A stretch of DNA of 64,000 bases from Saccharothrix sp. ALI-22-I (GCF_001984175.1 NZ_MTQP01000068.1:124001-188000), one strand, 5' to 3'; shown: positions 17,956 to 28,223, numbered from the stretch's first letter. The notes: generated from the letters alone by a model not told the origin. Translations and numbers: made by a program.

Positions 17956-18596
17956 CGCAGACGTCCCCGGATCAGCTCGATGGCCTCCGCCCGCGATGTC
18001 GCGGAGCTGCGCAGCTGCCCGCGCACCGCCGACGTCGTGGTCCGCGAACCGGGCTTGCGCACGCCGCGCATGCCCATGCACAGGTGTTCGGCCTCGACCA
18101 CCACGATCACGCCGCGCGGTTCGAGCCGGCGCACCAACGCGTCCGCCACCTGCGACGTCAGCCGCTCCTGCACCTGCGGCCGCTTGGCGTACAGGTCGAC
18201 CAGCCGGGCGATCTTCGACAGCCCGGTCACCCGGCCGTGCTCGTTCGGGATGTACCCGACGTGCGCGACACCGTGGAACGGCAGCAGGTGGTGCTCGCAG
18301 AACGAGAACATCGGGATGTCGGTGACCAGCACCAGCTCCTCGTGGCTCTCGTCGAACGTCTTCCTCAGCACGCTGTCCGGGTCGGTGTAGAGCCCGGCGA
18401 ACAGTTCCCGGTACGCCCGCGCCACCCGCGCCGGCGTGTCCCGCAGGCCTTCGCGCTCCGGATTCTCACCGCACGCGAGCAGCAGCTCACGCACCGCCGC
18501 CTCGGCGCGCTTCTGGTCGAAGGGTCGGCGCGCGAGACCGGCCCCCCCGTTTCCGGAGAGGCCGGTCTGGTCGTGCTCGGTGACGTGCTCGGTCAC
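17952..18596 (-). CDS. folE: GTP cyclohydrolase I
   Basis: Opens GTP to dihydroneopterin triphosphate, the first step of folate synthesis. 214 residues from GTG at 18594-18596, overlapping the ftsH stop. The zinc ligands and active site are in [22 protein letters not shown] (first Cys and His) and [17 protein letters not shown] (second Cys). [20 protein letters not shown] is also typical. The short N-terminal extension contains a repeated TEHVTEHD. Confidence 0.97.
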   Translation of the reverse strand: MTEHVTEHDQTGLSGNGGAGLARRPFDQKRAEAAVRELLLACGENPEREGLRDTPARVARAYRELFAGLYTDPDSVLRKTFDESHEELVLVTDIPMFSFCEHHLLPFHGVAHVGYIPNEHGRVTGLSKIARLVDLYAKRPQVQERLTSQVADALVRRLEPRGVIVVVEAEHLCMGMRGVRKPGSRTTTSAVRGQLRSSATSRAEAIELIRGRLR

Positions 18597-20848
18597 GTGC
18601 GGTTGTCCGGGTCCGTGTCGAAGGACCGCTTCCCCGCTTCCGCGTCCGTCGGCTCCGGCTGCCACTGCGGTGGCTGCGGGGCGCCGCCGGGCACCGTGGC
18701 CGGGGTCCACCCGGGCGGCGCGCCGTAGTTCGGCGGGCCGGACGACGGGTGCTGCGGCTGCGGCTGGTAGGCCTGCGGCTGCGGCGCCTGCGCCTGCGGG
18801 TAGGGCTGCGGGTACGGCTGGGGCTGGACGCCGTTGCTGCCGTTGGGCGGCGTCGGCACCGGGTCCTGGGCGGGCGGCAGCTCCTGGTCGAGGGTGTCCT
18901 CGATCGCGGGCGGCCACGGCTCGCCGCGCTCCTTGGCCAGTTCCGCCGGGGTCTTGACCGGCGGCTTGTCCGACGGGGTGCGGTTGCCGAAGTCGTTGAA
19001 CTTGGTGATCCGCGGGCGCTTCTCGACGCCGGCGAAGACCCGCTCCAGGTCCTTCTGGTGCAGGGTCTCCTTCTCGATCAACTCCAGCGTCAACGCGTCG
19101 AGCACGTCGCGGTAGGTGTTGAGCACCTCGTACGCCTCGGTGTGCGCGGCCTCGATCAGCTCGCGGACTTCCTCGTCGATCTCGTGCGCGACTTCCAGCG
19201 AGTAGTCGGCCTGCCGGCCCATGCTGCGGCCGAGGAACGGCTCACCCTGCTCTTGGCCGTACTTGACCGCGCCGAGCCGGGCGGACATGCCGTACTCGGT
19301 GACCATCGCGCGGGCGATCTTGGTCGCCTGCTCGATGTCGTTGGACGCGCCCGTGGTCGGCTCGTGGAAGACCAGCTCCTCGGCGGAGCGGCCACCCAGC
19401 GCGAACACCAGCCGGGCGATCATCTCCGACCTGGTCATCAGGTCCTTGTCCTCCTCGGGCACGGACAGGGTGTGACCGCCCGTCCGGCCGCGGGCCAGGA
19501 TCGTGACCTTGTAGACCGGGTCGATGTCCGGCATGGCCCACGCGGCCAGGGCGTGCCCGGCCTCGTGGTAGGCGGTGATCTTCTTCTCCTTCTCGGAGAT
19601 GATCCGGCTCTTGCGGGCCGGACCGCCGATCACGCGGTCCACCGACTCCTCCAGCTCGACGCTGGTGATGATGGTGCCGTTCTTGCGCGCGGTGAGCAGC
19701 GCGGCCTCGTTGACCACGTTGGCCAGGTCGGCGCCGGAGAAGCCCACGGTGCGCTTGGCCAGGCCGTCGAGGTCCGCTTCTTCGTGCAACGGCTTGCCCT
19801 TGGAGTGCACGCGCAGGATCTGCTTGCGACCCTTCAGGTCCGGCGCGGACACCGGGATCTGCCGGTCGAAGCGGCCGGGGCGCAGCAGCGCCGGGTCCAG
19901 GATGTCGGGCCGGTTCGTGGCCGCGATCAGGATGATCCCGCCGCGCGAGTCGAAGCCGTCCATCTCGACCAGCAGCTGGTTGAGCGTCTGCTCGCGCTCG
20001 TCGTGGCCGCCGCCCATGCCGGCGCCGCGGTGGCGGCCGACCGCGTCGATCTCGTCGACGAAGATGATGCACGGCGCGTTCTGCTTGGCCTGTTCGAACA
20101 GGTCGCGGACGCGCGAGGCGCCGACACCGACGAACATCTCCACGAAGTCCGAGCCGGAGATCGAGTAGAACGGTACACCGGCCTCACCGGCCACGGCGCG
20201 CGCCAGCAGCGTCTTGCCGGTGCCGGGCGGGCCGTAGAGCAGCACGCCCTTCGGGATCTTCGCGCCCAGGGCCTGGTAGCGGCCCGGGTTCTGCAGGAAG
20301 TCCTTGATCTCGTAGAGCTCTTCGACGGCCTCTTCGGCGCCCGCGACGTCGGCGAACGTCGTCTTGGGCATGTCCTTGGACAGTTGCTTGGCCTTGGACT
20401 TGCCGAAGTTCAGGACGCGGTTGCCGCCGCCCTGGGCGTTGTTCATCATCCACATCAGCAGGAGCAGCAACAGACCCAACGGGATCATGTACAGCAGCAT
20501 CTGCATCAGGAACGAGTCCTGGGTGACCTTGGTCTCCAGGACCGGCTTGTTGCCCGCTTGGTCGAGGATGGTGAAGATCTCGTCCGTGGAGCTCGCCGGG
20601 AACTGGGCGCGCACGCGGTTGCTGCCGTCGACCGTCACCCCGTCGTTGAGGGTGAGCTTGAGGAGTTGCTCCTTGTCCTCAAGCGTGGCTTCCTTGACGT
20701 TGCCGTCCCGGATCTGTTGCAGTGCCTGGGACGTCTTGATCGGGGCATAGCCCCGGTTGTCGTCGAAAAGCACGCTGAAGGCGTAAAAAAGCAACAACAC
20801 CGCCACGATCCACAGCAGCGGGTTGCGAAGCAGGCGCTTGCGGTCCAT
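18593..20848 (-). CDS. ftsH: ATP-dependent zinc metalloprotease FtsH
   Basis: Membrane-bound AAA+ protease for quality control of membrane and cytoplasmic proteins. 751 residues. Two N-terminal membrane helices (about residues 10-25 and 112-135) flank a small periplasmic-side domain. Walker A is GPPGTGKT, Walker [12 protein letters not shown], the second region of homology [19 protein letters not shown], and the zinc site [10 protein letters not shown]. The C-terminal 120 residues form a Pro/Gln-rich disordered tail typical of actinobacterial FtsH. It leads the folate operon and overlaps folE. Confidence 0.97.
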   Translation of the reverse strand: MDRKRLLRNPLLWIVAVLLLFYAFSVLFDDNRGYAPIKTSQALQQIRDGNVKEATLEDKEQLLKLTLNDGVTVDGSNRVRAQFPASSTDEIFTILDQAGNKPVLETKVTQDSFLMQMLLYMIPLGLLLLLLMWMMNNAQGGGNRVLNFGKSKAKQLSKDMPKTTFADVAGAEEAVEELYEIKDFLQNPGRYQALGAKIPKGVLLYGPPGTGKTLLARAVAGEAGVPFYSISGSDFVEMFVGVGASRVRDLFEQAKQNAPCIIFVDEIDAVGRHRGAGMGGGHDEREQTLNQLLVEMDGFDSRGGIILIAATNRPDILDPALLRPGRFDRQIPVSAPDLKGRKQILRVHSKGKPLHEEADLDGLAKRTVGFSGADLANVVNEAALLTARKNGTIITSVELEESVDRVIGGPARKSRIISEKEKKITAYHEAGHALAAWAMPDIDPVYKVTILARGRTGGHTLSVPEEDKDLMTRSEMIARLVFALGGRSAEELVFHEPTTGASNDIEQATKIARAMVTEYGMSARLGAVKYGQEQGEPFLGRSMGRQADYSLEVAHEIDEEVRELIEAAHTEAYEVLNTYRDVLDALTLELIEKETLHQKDLERVFAGVEKRPRITKFNDFGNRTPSDKPPVKTPAELAKERGEPWPPAIEDTLDQELPPAQDPVPTPPNGSNGVQPQPYPQPYPQAQAPQPQAYQPQPQHPSSGPPNYGAPPGWTPATVPGGAPQPPQWQPEPTDAEAGKRSFDTDPDNRT

Positions 20849-21268
20849 GCACTTACGGCCGGCGGGCGGCCTCGACCCTCCCTGACTTGTCGACGGGCGC
20901 AGACGGGCACTCCCGTCCGACCAGCCTACCGCCCGAGGCTCGGGCGGAGCGCTCCGCGTACGGGCCCTGTCGCGTCTTGTCGAACCAACGGTCGGGAGCC
21001 GTCCAGTGTTCCCGGGGTGACCCTGGACACGCGTACCAGGTCAGCGCGGTTCATCCGGTCGACTGAGTTGACCATGAACCGGGTGGGCATCAACCCCGTA
21101 ACACTTACGAGGGGTATTCCGTTACTAGCAGGTAGCAAGGACATGAGGACCACTCGGGTGACATAGAGCACGAGAGTTTGTCAGAAGAGTGAGCCGTGTC
21201 ATCCTCGGCAACCAACTGAGTGTTCCTCACCCACCCGAAAGGGTGAACACCGACCAAAGGTACGAAGC
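20849..21268. other. 420-bp divergent intergenic region
   Basis: Spacer between ftsH and the vWA gene, with promoters expected in both directions. A 19-bp near-perfect palindrome (CCGCCCGAG-G-CTCGGGCGG, 20929-20947) lies about 80 bases upstream of ftsH. Near the vWA start, GTGTTC at 21220-21225 pairs with GAACAC at 21245-21250 and ACCC with GGGT inside it, making a bulged hairpin in the 5' leader. I see no small gene here. Confidence 0.5.
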
Positions 21269-22969
21269 ATGACTGCTCGCAACCCGGACGGCCCCGGTCG
21301 CCTCCGCCGCGTCATCCTCCCCGTTGGTGCCCTGCTCGGCGTCCTCGCCGCCGCGGGCGTCACCGTGGTGGCGCTGCGAGCCACCAGCGGCCCCGAGTGC
21401 AAGGGCACCCTCCCGCTCAAGATCGCGGTCACCCCGGCGATCGAGGAGGTCGTGCGCGGCGCCGCAGACGACTACCAGGCCAATCAGACCATCGTCGACG
21501 GCAAGTGCGTGCAGGTGCAGGTCGAGGCGCGCGGCGCGGCCGACGTGTCCAACGATCTGCCCACCGCCCAGATCAACCCGCCCGCGCTGTGGGTCCCGGA
21601 CTCGTCCATGTGGGCCGCCGAAACCCAGCGGCAGGCCGGTGACCAGGGCGCCGAGGCGCCGCGGCTGGACATCCTGGACTCGCTGGCCAGCTCGCCGCTG
21701 GTGATCGCGGGCTCGGAGCAGGCGATGACCAAGCTCGGCTGGCCCGTCACGCCGGTGACCTGGGCGAGGGTCGTCGACCCCAACGTGACCGTGACGCTGA
21801 GCGACCCGACCACGTCCACCGAGGGCCTGGCCACGCTCGCGGTCATCCGCGCGCAGCTGGGCAACCCGGACGGCACGCCGAAGCCGGAGCTGATCGGCGC
21901 GCTGCTGCGGGTCGGCCGGGACGCGCTGCCGTCCGTGCGCGACGCGTTCGGCAAGGTCGTGCAGGGTGCCGAGGACGCGCCGGTGTTCACCGCTTCGGAG
22001 CAGTCCGTGCTGGCCGCCAACCGGGCCGCCGCGTCACGCCGGGTCGTCGCCTCCTACCCCAAGGAGGGCACCATCTCGTTCGACTACCCGGTGGTGCGGG
22101 TCAGCCGGGAGGGTGAGCAGACGGGCACGGCGGAGGCCGCGGAGGGTTTCGTGAAGGCCCTGCGCACCGCCCGGACCGCCCAGCGGTTCGCCGAGGCGGG
22201 CTTCCGCACGCCCGACGGCAAAGCGCCCGGCGGCTGGACCAACGAGAAGGACGGCGTGCGCGGCGACGAGGTCGTCGTGCTCAAGACCCCCGACCCCGAC
22301 CAGGTCTCCGAGCTGCTGCGCACGTGGGGCGCGGTGAGCCTGGACACCCGGATGCTGGCGGTGCTGGACGTGTCCGGCTCGATGGCCGAGAAGATGAGCA
22401 ACGGTCAGACCAGGGTCGACGCGGCCAAGGAGGCGGCGCTGACCGCGTTGGCCATGCTGCCCGACACCTCGGAGATCGGTCTCTGGGCGTTCTCCACGAA
22501 CAAGAAGCCGCCGAACGACTGGATCGAGCTGGTGCCGGTCGGGCCGCTGGGCGAGCCGATCGCCGGCGCGACGCGCCGGTCCCAGCTGCAGAAGGGCGCC
22601 GGGAGCCTGCCCGCGCTGGTCGGCGGCGGCACCGCGTTGAACGACACGGCGCTGGCCGCGTTCCGGCACATGCAGCAGACCTACGAGCCGTCGAAGATCA
22701 ATTCGGTGACGCTGTTCACCGACGGCAGCAACGACGACATCTCCAGCATCGACCTGCCCGGCCTGCTGGCCGCGTTGAAGGCGGAGGTCGACCCGGCCCG
22801 TCCGGTGCCGATGATCATGATCGGCCTGGGCACCTCGGCCGATATGAACGCGCTGCGGCAGATCGCCGACGCCACCGGCGGCAAGGCTTACCAGGCCCTG
22901 GAGCCGGAGGACATCCGCGGCGTGCTGCTGGACGCCATCTCGCAACGGCGCTGCCGGCCCAGCTGCTGA
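21269..22969 (+). CDS. Exported solute-binding-like/von Willebrand factor A protein
   Basis: A 566-residue envelope protein with an N-terminal signal anchor (VILPVGALLGVLAAAGVTVV, about residues 15-34). A periplasmic binding-protein-like domain (about 50-350) precedes a C-terminal VWA domain (about 360-555). The VWA MIDAS motif is complete: DVSGS near residue 369, the Thr in GGGTALND and the Asp in FTDGSND. A short Cys-containing tail (RRCRPSC) ends the protein. The domain pair is common in actinobacteria; the role is unknown, possibly adhesion or stress-related protein interaction. It is transcribed away from ftsH. Confidence 0.82.
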   Translation: MTARNPDGPGRLRRVILPVGALLGVLAAAGVTVVALRATSGPECKGTLPLKIAVTPAIEEVVRGAADDYQANQTIVDGKCVQVQVEARGAADVSNDLPTAQINPPALWVPDSSMWAAETQRQAGDQGAEAPRLDILDSLASSPLVIAGSEQAMTKLGWPVTPVTWARVVDPNVTVTLSDPTTSTEGLATLAVIRAQLGNPDGTPKPELIGALLRVGRDALPSVRDAFGKVVQGAEDAPVFTASEQSVLAANRAAASRRVVASYPKEGTISFDYPVVRVSREGEQTGTAEAAEGFVKALRTARTAQRFAEAGFRTPDGKAPGGWTNEKDGVRGDEVVVLKTPDPDQVSELLRTWGAVSLDTRMLAVLDVSGSMAEKMSNGQTRVDAAKEAALTALAMLPDTSEIGLWAFSTNKKPPNDWIELVPVGPLGEPIAGATRRSQLQKGAGSLPALVGGGTALNDTALAAFRHMQQTYEPSKINSVTLFTDGSNDDISSIDLPGLLAALKAEVDPARPVPMIMIGLGTSADMNALRQIADATGGKAYQALEPEDIRGVLLDAISQRRCRPSC

Positions 22970-22993
22970 ATTGGATTGCCGCGGTGTTGGATT

Positions 22994-23017
22994 GCCGCTG
23001 CTCCGCAGACGGCGGGC
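22994..23017 (-). repeat. Dispersed 24-bp intergenic repeat, copy 2
   Basis: Exact inverted copy of 5781-5804. It follows the vWA gene by 24 bases and is preceded by TTGGATTGCCGC repeated twice at 22974-22985 and 22987-22998. It folds into a small hairpin with a bulged A. Confidence 0.6.
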
Positions 23018-23040
23018 TCGGCCGCCTGGAAGTCGGCCCA

Positions 23041-23093
23041 TCGTGCCGTGTTTCCGCCGATCGAAGAGCGTGATCGGCGGAAACACGGCACGA
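23041..23093. terminator. Bidirectional terminator, 22-bp perfect stem
   Basis: Two 22-base arms (23041-23062 and 23072-23093) are exact inverted complements with a nine-base loop. It lies between the convergent vWA gene and hpt, and can terminate both. Confidence 0.85.
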
Positions 23094-23138
23094 CAGACCG
23101 ACGCGGCCTCACGGGTTAGGCAGACGCGGCCTCGCGGG

Positions 23139-23711
23139 TCAGCTGGAGTAGACCTTGGGGTCGAGCGTGCCGATGTAGGGCAGGTCGCGGTAGCGCTCGG
23201 CGTAGTCCAGGCCGTAGCCGACCACGAACTCGTTCGGGATCTCGAAGCCGACGTACTTCACCGGCACCTCGACCTTCACCGCGTCCGGCTTGCGCAGCAG
23301 CGTGCACACCTCCAACGACCGCGGCTTGCGCGACGCGAGGTTCTTGAGCAGCCACGACAGCGTCAGGCCGGAGTCGATGATGTCCTCGACGATGATCACG
23401 TCCCGGTCCGCGATGTCCCGGTCGAGGTCCTTGAGGATGCGCACCACGCCGGAGGACGAGGTCGACGAGCCGTAGGAGCTCACCGCCATGAACTCCAACT
23501 GGACCGGCACCGGCAACGCCCTGGCCAGGTCGGTCATGAACATCACCGCGCCCTTCAGCACGGTGATCAGGACCAGGTCGTTCCCGCTGTCGGCCGGGTA
23601 GTCAGCCGCGACCTTGTTGGCCAACTCGGTGACCTTGTCGCTGATCTCCTGCTCGGTGATGAGCACGGAACTGATGTCGCCGTCGTACACGGACGGTTCC
23701 CCTTTTGTCAT
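23139..23711 (-). CDS. hpt: Hypoxanthine phosphoribosyltransferase
   Basis: Purine salvage: converts hypoxanthine or guanine plus PRPP to IMP or GMP. 190 residues. The PRPP-binding loop is [18 protein letters not shown], with [16 protein letters not shown] and a late [22 protein letters not shown], all typical. ATG at 23709-23711 overlaps the tilS stop (ATGA). A direct repeat (GACGCGGCCTC-A/G-CGGGT) flanks its stop codon. In mycobacteria the same tilS-hpt-ftsH order is found. Confidence 0.96.
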   Translation of the reverse strand: MTKGEPSVYDGDISSVLITEQEISDKVTELANKVAADYPADSGNDLVLITVLKGAVMFMTDLARALPVPVQLEFMAVSSYGSSTSSSGVVRILKDLDRDIADRDVIIVEDIIDSGLTLSWLLKNLASRKPRSLEVCTLLRKPDAVKVEVPVKYVGFEIPNEFVVGYGLDYAERYRDLPYIGTLDPKVYSS

Positions 23712-24619
23712 GACTGCACTGGTTCCACTTGCAGCCTGCCATGCGCGCGCCGTGCCACAAAGCCGCCCGGCAACCACACCCCGCCTTGACCTCGCCACTC
23801 GCTCACGAGTGCGTCGACCCGGCGCAGGTGCGAGTCGGACAGCTCGGGCACGTTCTCCCGGAGCAGCCAGCGGCGCAGAACGCGGCGCCGGAGGGCGGTG
23901 GGCAGGCGTCCGATGTCGTCCACCGAGCGGCAGTCGCCGTCGAACGCCTCGGCCAGTTCGTCCAGCGCGTCGTTGTCCTCGCGCAGGTGGGCGGCGGTGC
24001 GGGCGAGGGCGTCGGCCACCCCGCCCTGGAGGACTTCTTCGAGCAGCGGGAGGACCTCGCGGCGCAGCCTGACCCTGGTGTAGCGGGGGTCTTCGTTGTG
24101 CGGGTCGCTCCACGGCGTCAGGCCGAGTTCGTCACACGCGGCCCGGGTCGTGGCGCGGGAGATGCGCAGGAGCGGACGGCCCCAGGGCGGGTCGTGCGCG
24201 CGCATGCCGGCGATGCTGCGCGGCCCGGAGCCCCGGCCGAGGCCGAGCAGGACCGTTTCGGCCTGGTCGTCCCGGGTGTGGCCGAGCAGGACCAGGCCGC
24301 GCTCCGGTCTCAGCGCCGCGTATCTGACCCTTCGGGCTGCCGCTTCGGGGCCGCCCGGTCCGGTGACCTCGACTCGGCGCACCTCGGTGGGCAGGCCGAA
24401 GTCGCGGCACGTGCGCGCGGCGCGTTCGGCGACCTCGGCGGAGTCGGGTTGCAGGCCGTGGTCCACGACGACGGCCGACGCCTCCGTGAGGCCGGCCGTG
24501 ACAGCGGCCAGGGCGAGCGAGTCCGCGCCGCCGCTGACCGCCACGGTGACCTGCTCCGGCCGGTGTTCGCGCAGGAAGCGCTTGACGGCCGTGCGCACGT
24601 CGGCGAGCGGGCCGTTCAC
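23708..24619 (-). CDS. tilS: tRNA(Ile)-lysidine synthase
   Basis: Modifies the wobble cytidine of tRNA-Ile(CAU) to lysidine, changing codon meaning from AUG to AUA. 303 residues, the short actinobacterial form without the long C-terminal domains of E. coli TilS. The PP-loop is [11 protein letters not shown] near residue 30; [26 protein letters not shown] and RPLLRISR follow as in the family. The start is GTG at 24617-24619. It precedes hpt with a four-base overlap. Confidence 0.95.
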   Translation of the reverse strand: MNGPLADVRTAVKRFLREHRPEQVTVAVSGGADSLALAAVTAGLTEASAVVVDHGLQPDSAEVAERAARTCRDFGLPTEVRRVEVTGPGGPEAAARRVRYAALRPERGLVLLGHTRDDQAETVLLGLGRGSGPRSIAGMRAHDPPWGRPLLRISRATTRAACDELGLTPWSDPHNEDPRYTRVRLRREVLPLLEEVLQGGVADALARTAAHLREDNDALDELAEAFDGDCRSVDDIGRLPTALRRRVLRRWLLRENVPELSDSHLRRVDALVSEWRGQGGVWLPGGFVARRAHGRLQVEPVQS

Positions 24620-24671
24620 GGTCGAGTGCTCATGACTGGGTGCTCACGGCTGGGTGTTCACGGTCAGGCGC

Positions 24672-25685
24672 TCACGGTCGGACGCGACGCAGCCAGCCGG
24701 CCGGGTCGGCGATCTCCGCGCGCGTGGGGAGGGTGTCCGGGCTGGTCCAGATGGTGTTGAAGCGGTCCATGCCGACCGCGTCGACCACGTGCCCGGTGAA
24801 CGCCGCGCCCTCCGCGTACTGGCGGACCTTGGCCTCGACGCCGAGGAGGGTGCGCAGCACGCGGTCCAGCACGCCGCCGCCCTGGCGGCGGGCGGTGAAG
24901 CGTTCGCGGATGGTGCGCACGGACGGCACCACGTCCGGGCCGACGGCGTCCATCACGTGGTCGGCGTGGCCTTCCAGCAGTGTCGACAAAGCGATGAGCC
25001 GATCAAGCACCTCGCGTTGGGCCGGGCTCTGCAGCAGTTCCACCAGGCCGTCCGCCTCGCGCAGGCGTTTGGGCAGGTCGCGCAGGCGCGGCGCGGTGCT
25101 CTCGTCCATGCTGCCGAGCAGGGTGGCGACCAGGCTCGCGAAGTGCCCGGCCAGCCACGGCACGGCGGTGAACTGGAGGCGGTGGGTGCCTTCGTGCAGG
25201 CAGACCCACATGCTGAAGTCCTCGCCGGAGACGTCGAGGGCCCGTTGGGCGCCGACGATGTTCGGTGCGACCAGGAGCAGCCTGCCGTCGTCGGAGAACG
25301 GGTCGTACTGGCCGAGCACCCGGCCGCTGAGGAAGGCGATCACGACGCCCGCCTGGACGCCGGCCGTGCCCGCCATCACCCCGCTGAACGCGCCGGACTG
25401 CTTGGGCAACGCCCCGTCGGTCAGCGCGGCGAGGCCTTGCACGGCGGCGCGCACCCACCCCGGGCGGTCGACCACCTCGCCCTGCTTGAGCGGCAGGCCG
25501 TGACCGAGGCCGGTGAGGTCGCGGACGTGCACCTCGGCGTCCACGGCGAGCTCCCGGAGGCGGTGCACGGCGATGTCCGCCTCGGCTCTGGGCACGATCG
25601 GGCCGGGGCGGACGAGCCTGGTCGCCGTGGTGACGGCCAGAGCCCAATCGACCGGGGCACTGCGGTCCTGCGTCGCCGGGTTCAC
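24672..25685 (-). CDS. Zincin-like zinc-dependent metalloprotease (DUF2342 type)
   Basis: About 337 residues from GTG at 25683-25685, which has AGAAGG just upstream; an ATG 24 codons earlier (25757) would fall in the tandem repeat. The zinc motif is HEGTHRLQF near residue 183, with a downstream EGHADHVMD. It matches the actinobacterial coenzyme-F420-associated or DUF2342 metalloprotease-like family found between dacB and tilS. No signal peptide is seen, so it is probably cytoplasmic. The substrate is not known. Confidence 0.83.
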   Translation of the reverse strand: MNPATQDRSAPVDWALAVTTATRLVRPGPIVPRAEADIAVHRLRELAVDAEVHVRDLTGLGHGLPLKQGEVVDRPGWVRAAVQGLAALTDGALPKQSGAFSGVMAGTAGVQAGVVIAFLSGRVLGQYDPFSDDGRLLLVAPNIVGAQRALDVSGEDFSMWVCLHEGTHRLQFTAVPWLAGHFASLVATLLGSMDESTAPRLRDLPKRLREADGLVELLQSPAQREVLDRLIALSTLLEGHADHVMDAVGPDVVPSVRTIRERFTARRQGGGVLDRVLRTLLGVEAKVRQYAEGAAFTGHVVDAVGMDRFNTIWTSPDTLPTRAEIADPAGWLRRVRP

Positions 25686-25756
25686 CCTTCTGACGCTACC
25701 TGCGCGGACCGCCCGAACAACACTCCAGCCCACGTCCCGAGCGTTCAACTCGCCCA

Positions 25757-25881
25757 TTCTGAACGTTGGACACGCGCGTTCTGAACGTTGGACACGCGGG
25801 ACCTGAAGGTTCGGCTCTCGGGAGAGTCGAACGTTCGGGGCGCGAGAGTCGATCGTTGGGGACCGCTGAGTTCAACGCTCG
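25757..25881. repeat. Tandem array of six ~22-bp repeats
   Basis: Degenerate units with the core AACGTT or a one-base variant start at 25762, 25784, 25806, 25830, 25852 and 25874, a spacing of 22, 22, 24, 22 and 22 bases. A consensus is GAGTCGAACGTTCGGGACGCGG. The core is palindromic. The array fills most of the gap between the dacB stop and the zincin start, and its two-helical-turn spacing would place protein sites on one face of the DNA. Confidence 0.8.
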
Positions 25882-25888
25882 GGTCGGG

Positions 25889-27514
25889 TTAGCAGCCGCA
25901 GGTGCGGAGGGCGGCGGCCATCTCGTCCAGGGCGCCGCGGACGTCGGCGGCCCTTCCCGGGTTCAACGACATGAACGTGAAGACCAGCAGCCGGCCGTCG
26001 GTGGTCAGGACCACGCCGGCCAGGGAGTTCACACTGGTCAGCGTGCCGGTCTTGGCGCGGACCCAGCCGCGGCCCTCCGCGCCGAACTCCTCGTAACGCC
26101 CGGCCAGCGTGCCGCTGCCACCGGCCACCGGCAGGGCCGTGAGCAGGGGCCGCAGCTTCGCGGTCTTGGGATCGGAGGCGTCCGGCTTGGCCGCCGCGGC
26201 GAGCACGTCCGCCAGCAGCTTCGCGGGCACCTTGTCGTTGGGCGACAGCCCGCTGCCGTCCACGATCGTGGCCGACGACAGGTCGAAACCGTTCTCGGTC
26301 AGCACGTCCCGCACCGCCTTGGCCGCGCCCGCGAACGACAGCTCCGCGCCACGTGCCTTGGCCACCTCACGGGCCATCGTCTCGGCCAGCACGTTGTCCG
26401 AGATCTGCATCAGGTTCTCGACCAGCTGGTCCACCGGCGCCGACTTCACCTCGCCGAGCACCTTCGCGCCCGGCGCCGCCACACCGGCCGCCACCGCCGG
26501 CACGCCCAACCGCTGCGCCAACACCCGCGCGGCCTCGGCGGCGGGCGCGGACGCGCGCGGTGTGTCGTACGCCTTCGGGTCGTTGCGGCCGCCGTCCAGC
26601 ATCACCGGCTCGATCGGCGCGACGTACCCGTTCTGCACGTCGGCGGGGTCCCAGCCGGGCGCCATCGTGGCGCCCGCGTACCGCGACACGTCGTACTGCA
26701 CCTGGGTCACCGGCCCGGCGGCACGCACCTGCGCGGCCAGGTCGTCGATCGTCGCCGCGCCGGGGTACACCGTGCTCTCACCGGCGGGCAGGGACGACAG
26801 CGTCGGATCGCCACCGCCGACCAGCACCACCGTCCCCGGCTGCGCGCCCTGGACGACCTGCGTCGACAGCTGTGACGTGTGGTCGAGGGCGAGCAGCGCC
26901 GCCGCCGCGGTCAGGATCTTGATCGTGGACGCGGGCGTCTGCGGCGTGGTCTCGCCCTGGTTCCACAGCGCCGTGCCGGTCACCGGGTCCACCACGAGAC
27001 CCGCTATCGGGTTCAGCAAGCCGTTCGCCGCCGGACCGGTCAGCATCGCCCGCACGCCCGCGGCCGTCGGCGCCGCGCCGTCCGCGCCGACGCCCTTCAT
27101 CGACAGCGCCACCGGCGCCGGTGGCAGGGGCGCGGCGGTCGTCGGCGCGGGCGTGGTGTCGAACCACCCCATCTGGGCGCCGGTCACCGCCGTGCCGGCG
27201 AGGGCCACGACCAGCAGCGCCGCGGCGCCGAGCACGAACGGGCGCTTGCGCCGACGAGCCCGCGGTGGCGGCGGTTCTTCACTTTCCGTGATCGGTTCAG
27301 CAACCGGTTCAGGTTCCGACTTGATCTCGGTCGCGGGCTCCGGTCGGGGCGGCGGAGGCGGCGCGACGGGCTTCGGCGGCACCCGCACGGGCTTGGCCGG
27401 AACCGGCGCCTGCATCCGCATGGTCGGCGGTTCAGGGCGTCTGACCTGCACCGTCGGCGGCTCGCGGTCGACCTCGTCGCCGTCAACGGTCGGCCACGAT
27501 GGCTCGTCGGGCAA
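25889..27514 (-). CDS. dacB: D-alanyl-D-alanine carboxypeptidase/endopeptidase (PBP4, S13)
   Basis: Cell-wall enzyme that trims or cleaves peptide cross-links. 541 residues from TTG at 27512-27514, chosen for the GGAGG six bases upstream. A Pro/Glu-rich cytoplasmic region of about 85 residues leads to one membrane anchor (FVLGAAALLVVALAGTAV), then the S13 domain. The three active-site motifs are ASTIKIL (S-x-x-K), SDNVLAE and AKTGTL. It is divergent from ppa, as in mycobacteria. The extended N-terminal tail is unusual in length and probably disordered. Confidence 0.93.
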   Translation of the reverse strand: MPDEPSWPTVDGDEVDREPPTVQVRRPEPPTMRMQAPVPAKPVRVPPKPVAPPPPPRPEPATEIKSEPEPVAEPITESEEPPPPRARRRKRPFVLGAAALLVVALAGTAVTGAQMGWFDTTPAPTTAAPLPPAPVALSMKGVGADGAAPTAAGVRAMLTGPAANGLLNPIAGLVVDPVTGTALWNQGETTPQTPASTIKILTAAAALLALDHTSQLSTQVVQGAQPGTVVLVGGGDPTLSSLPAGESTVYPGAATIDDLAAQVRAAGPVTQVQYDVSRYAGATMAPGWDPADVQNGYVAPIEPVMLDGGRNDPKAYDTPRASAPAAEAARVLAQRLGVPAVAAGVAAPGAKVLGEVKSAPVDQLVENLMQISDNVLAETMAREVAKARGAELSFAGAAKAVRDVLTENGFDLSSATIVDGSGLSPNDKVPAKLLADVLAAAAKPDASDPKTAKLRPLLTALPVAGGSGTLAGRYEEFGAEGRGWVRAKTGTLTSVNSLAGVVLTTDGRLLVFTFMSLNPGRAADVRGALDEMAAALRTCGC

Positions 27515-27629
27515 CGCAGTCCTCCGCGGTCGAGTACGGGCAACGTCACACCCTCGGCAGGGGGTTGACGAGACGTCGTAGTCCACACTAGTGGCGTAAC
27601 GAACGGCGAAGACGAGCGAGGACCGCGCA

Positions 27630-28133
27630 GTGGAGTTCGACGTCACCATCGAGATCCCCAAGGGGGTCCGCAACAAGTACGAGATGGACCACAAGACGGG
27701 GCGCATCCGGCTGGACCGGACCCTGTTCACGGCCACTCAGTACCCGGCGGACTACGGGTTCGTCGACGACACACTCGGTGAGGACGGTGACCCGCTCGAC
27801 GCGCTGGTCGTGGTCCAGGAACCCACGTTCCCGGGCTGCCTGATCCGGGCCCGCGCGATCGGCATGTTCCGGATGACCGACGAGAAGGGCGGCGACGACA
27901 AGCTGCTCTGCGTCCCGGCGGACGACCCGCGCTCCGAGCACCTGCGCGACATCCACCACCTCAACGAGTTCTACCGGCTGGAGATCCAGCACTTCTTCGA
28001 GGTCTACAAGGACCTGGAGCCGGGCAAGAGCGTCGAGGGCGCGACCTGGGTCGGCCGCACCGAGGCCGAGGCCGAGATCGTCCGTTCGTACCAGCGCCTG
28101 AAGGACGCCGTCGCGCGCGGCGAAGACCACTGA
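27630..28133 (+). CDS. ppa: Inorganic pyrophosphatase (soluble, family I)
   Basis: Hydrolyses pyrophosphate in the cytoplasm, pulling biosynthetic reactions forward. 167 residues, the family length. The Mg-binding signature is DGDPLDALV near residue 52, and [18 protein letters not shown] precedes it; the substrate-binding K-x-N-K-Y and later Y-K-D-L-E residues are present. GTG start at 27630. A proton-pumping pyrophosphatase (hppA) lies elsewhere in the window, so two routes for pyrophosphate exist. Confidence 0.96.
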   Translation: MEFDVTIEIPKGVRNKYEMDHKTGRIRLDRTLFTATQYPADYGFVDDTLGEDGDPLDALVVVQEPTFPGCLIRARAIGMFRMTDEKGGDDKLLCVPADDPRSEHLRDIHHLNEFYRLEIQHFFEVYKDLEPGKSVEGATWVGRTEAEAEIVRSYQRLKDAVARGEDH

Positions 28134-28144
28134 GCTGACCGCAC

Positions 28145-28182
28145 GAAGAGGCCCGCTCCCCGATCGGGGAGCGGGCCTCTTC
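28145..28182. terminator. 38-bp perfect palindrome terminator
   Basis: The 38 bases are fully self-complementary (19-bp arms, centre CGATCG). It lies 12 bases past ppa and just beyond the end of the convergent MFS gene, so it can stop both transcripts. Confidence 0.85.
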
Positions 28183-28223
28183 CGCGTTCAGCGGGTCAGT
28201 ACGGCGTCAGTACGAGGTCGGCG

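Noticed and set aside
17952-18917. Longer folE reaching into ftsH
   Set aside because: The extra N-terminal part is the shadow of the ftsH tail; the GTG overlapping the ftsH stop gives the normal GTP cyclohydrolase length.
18749-21166. Long open frame antisense to ftsH (about 800 codons)
   Set aside because: High-GC antisense shadow; its composition is Arg/His/Gln-rich with no motif, while ftsH on the other strand is certain.
23041-23093. Attachment site or transposon end
   Set aside because: A long perfect hairpin between convergent genes is explained by a bidirectional terminator.
25757-25881. CRISPR array
   Set aside because: Units are contiguous, about 22 bp and degenerate, with no unique spacers and no cas genes.
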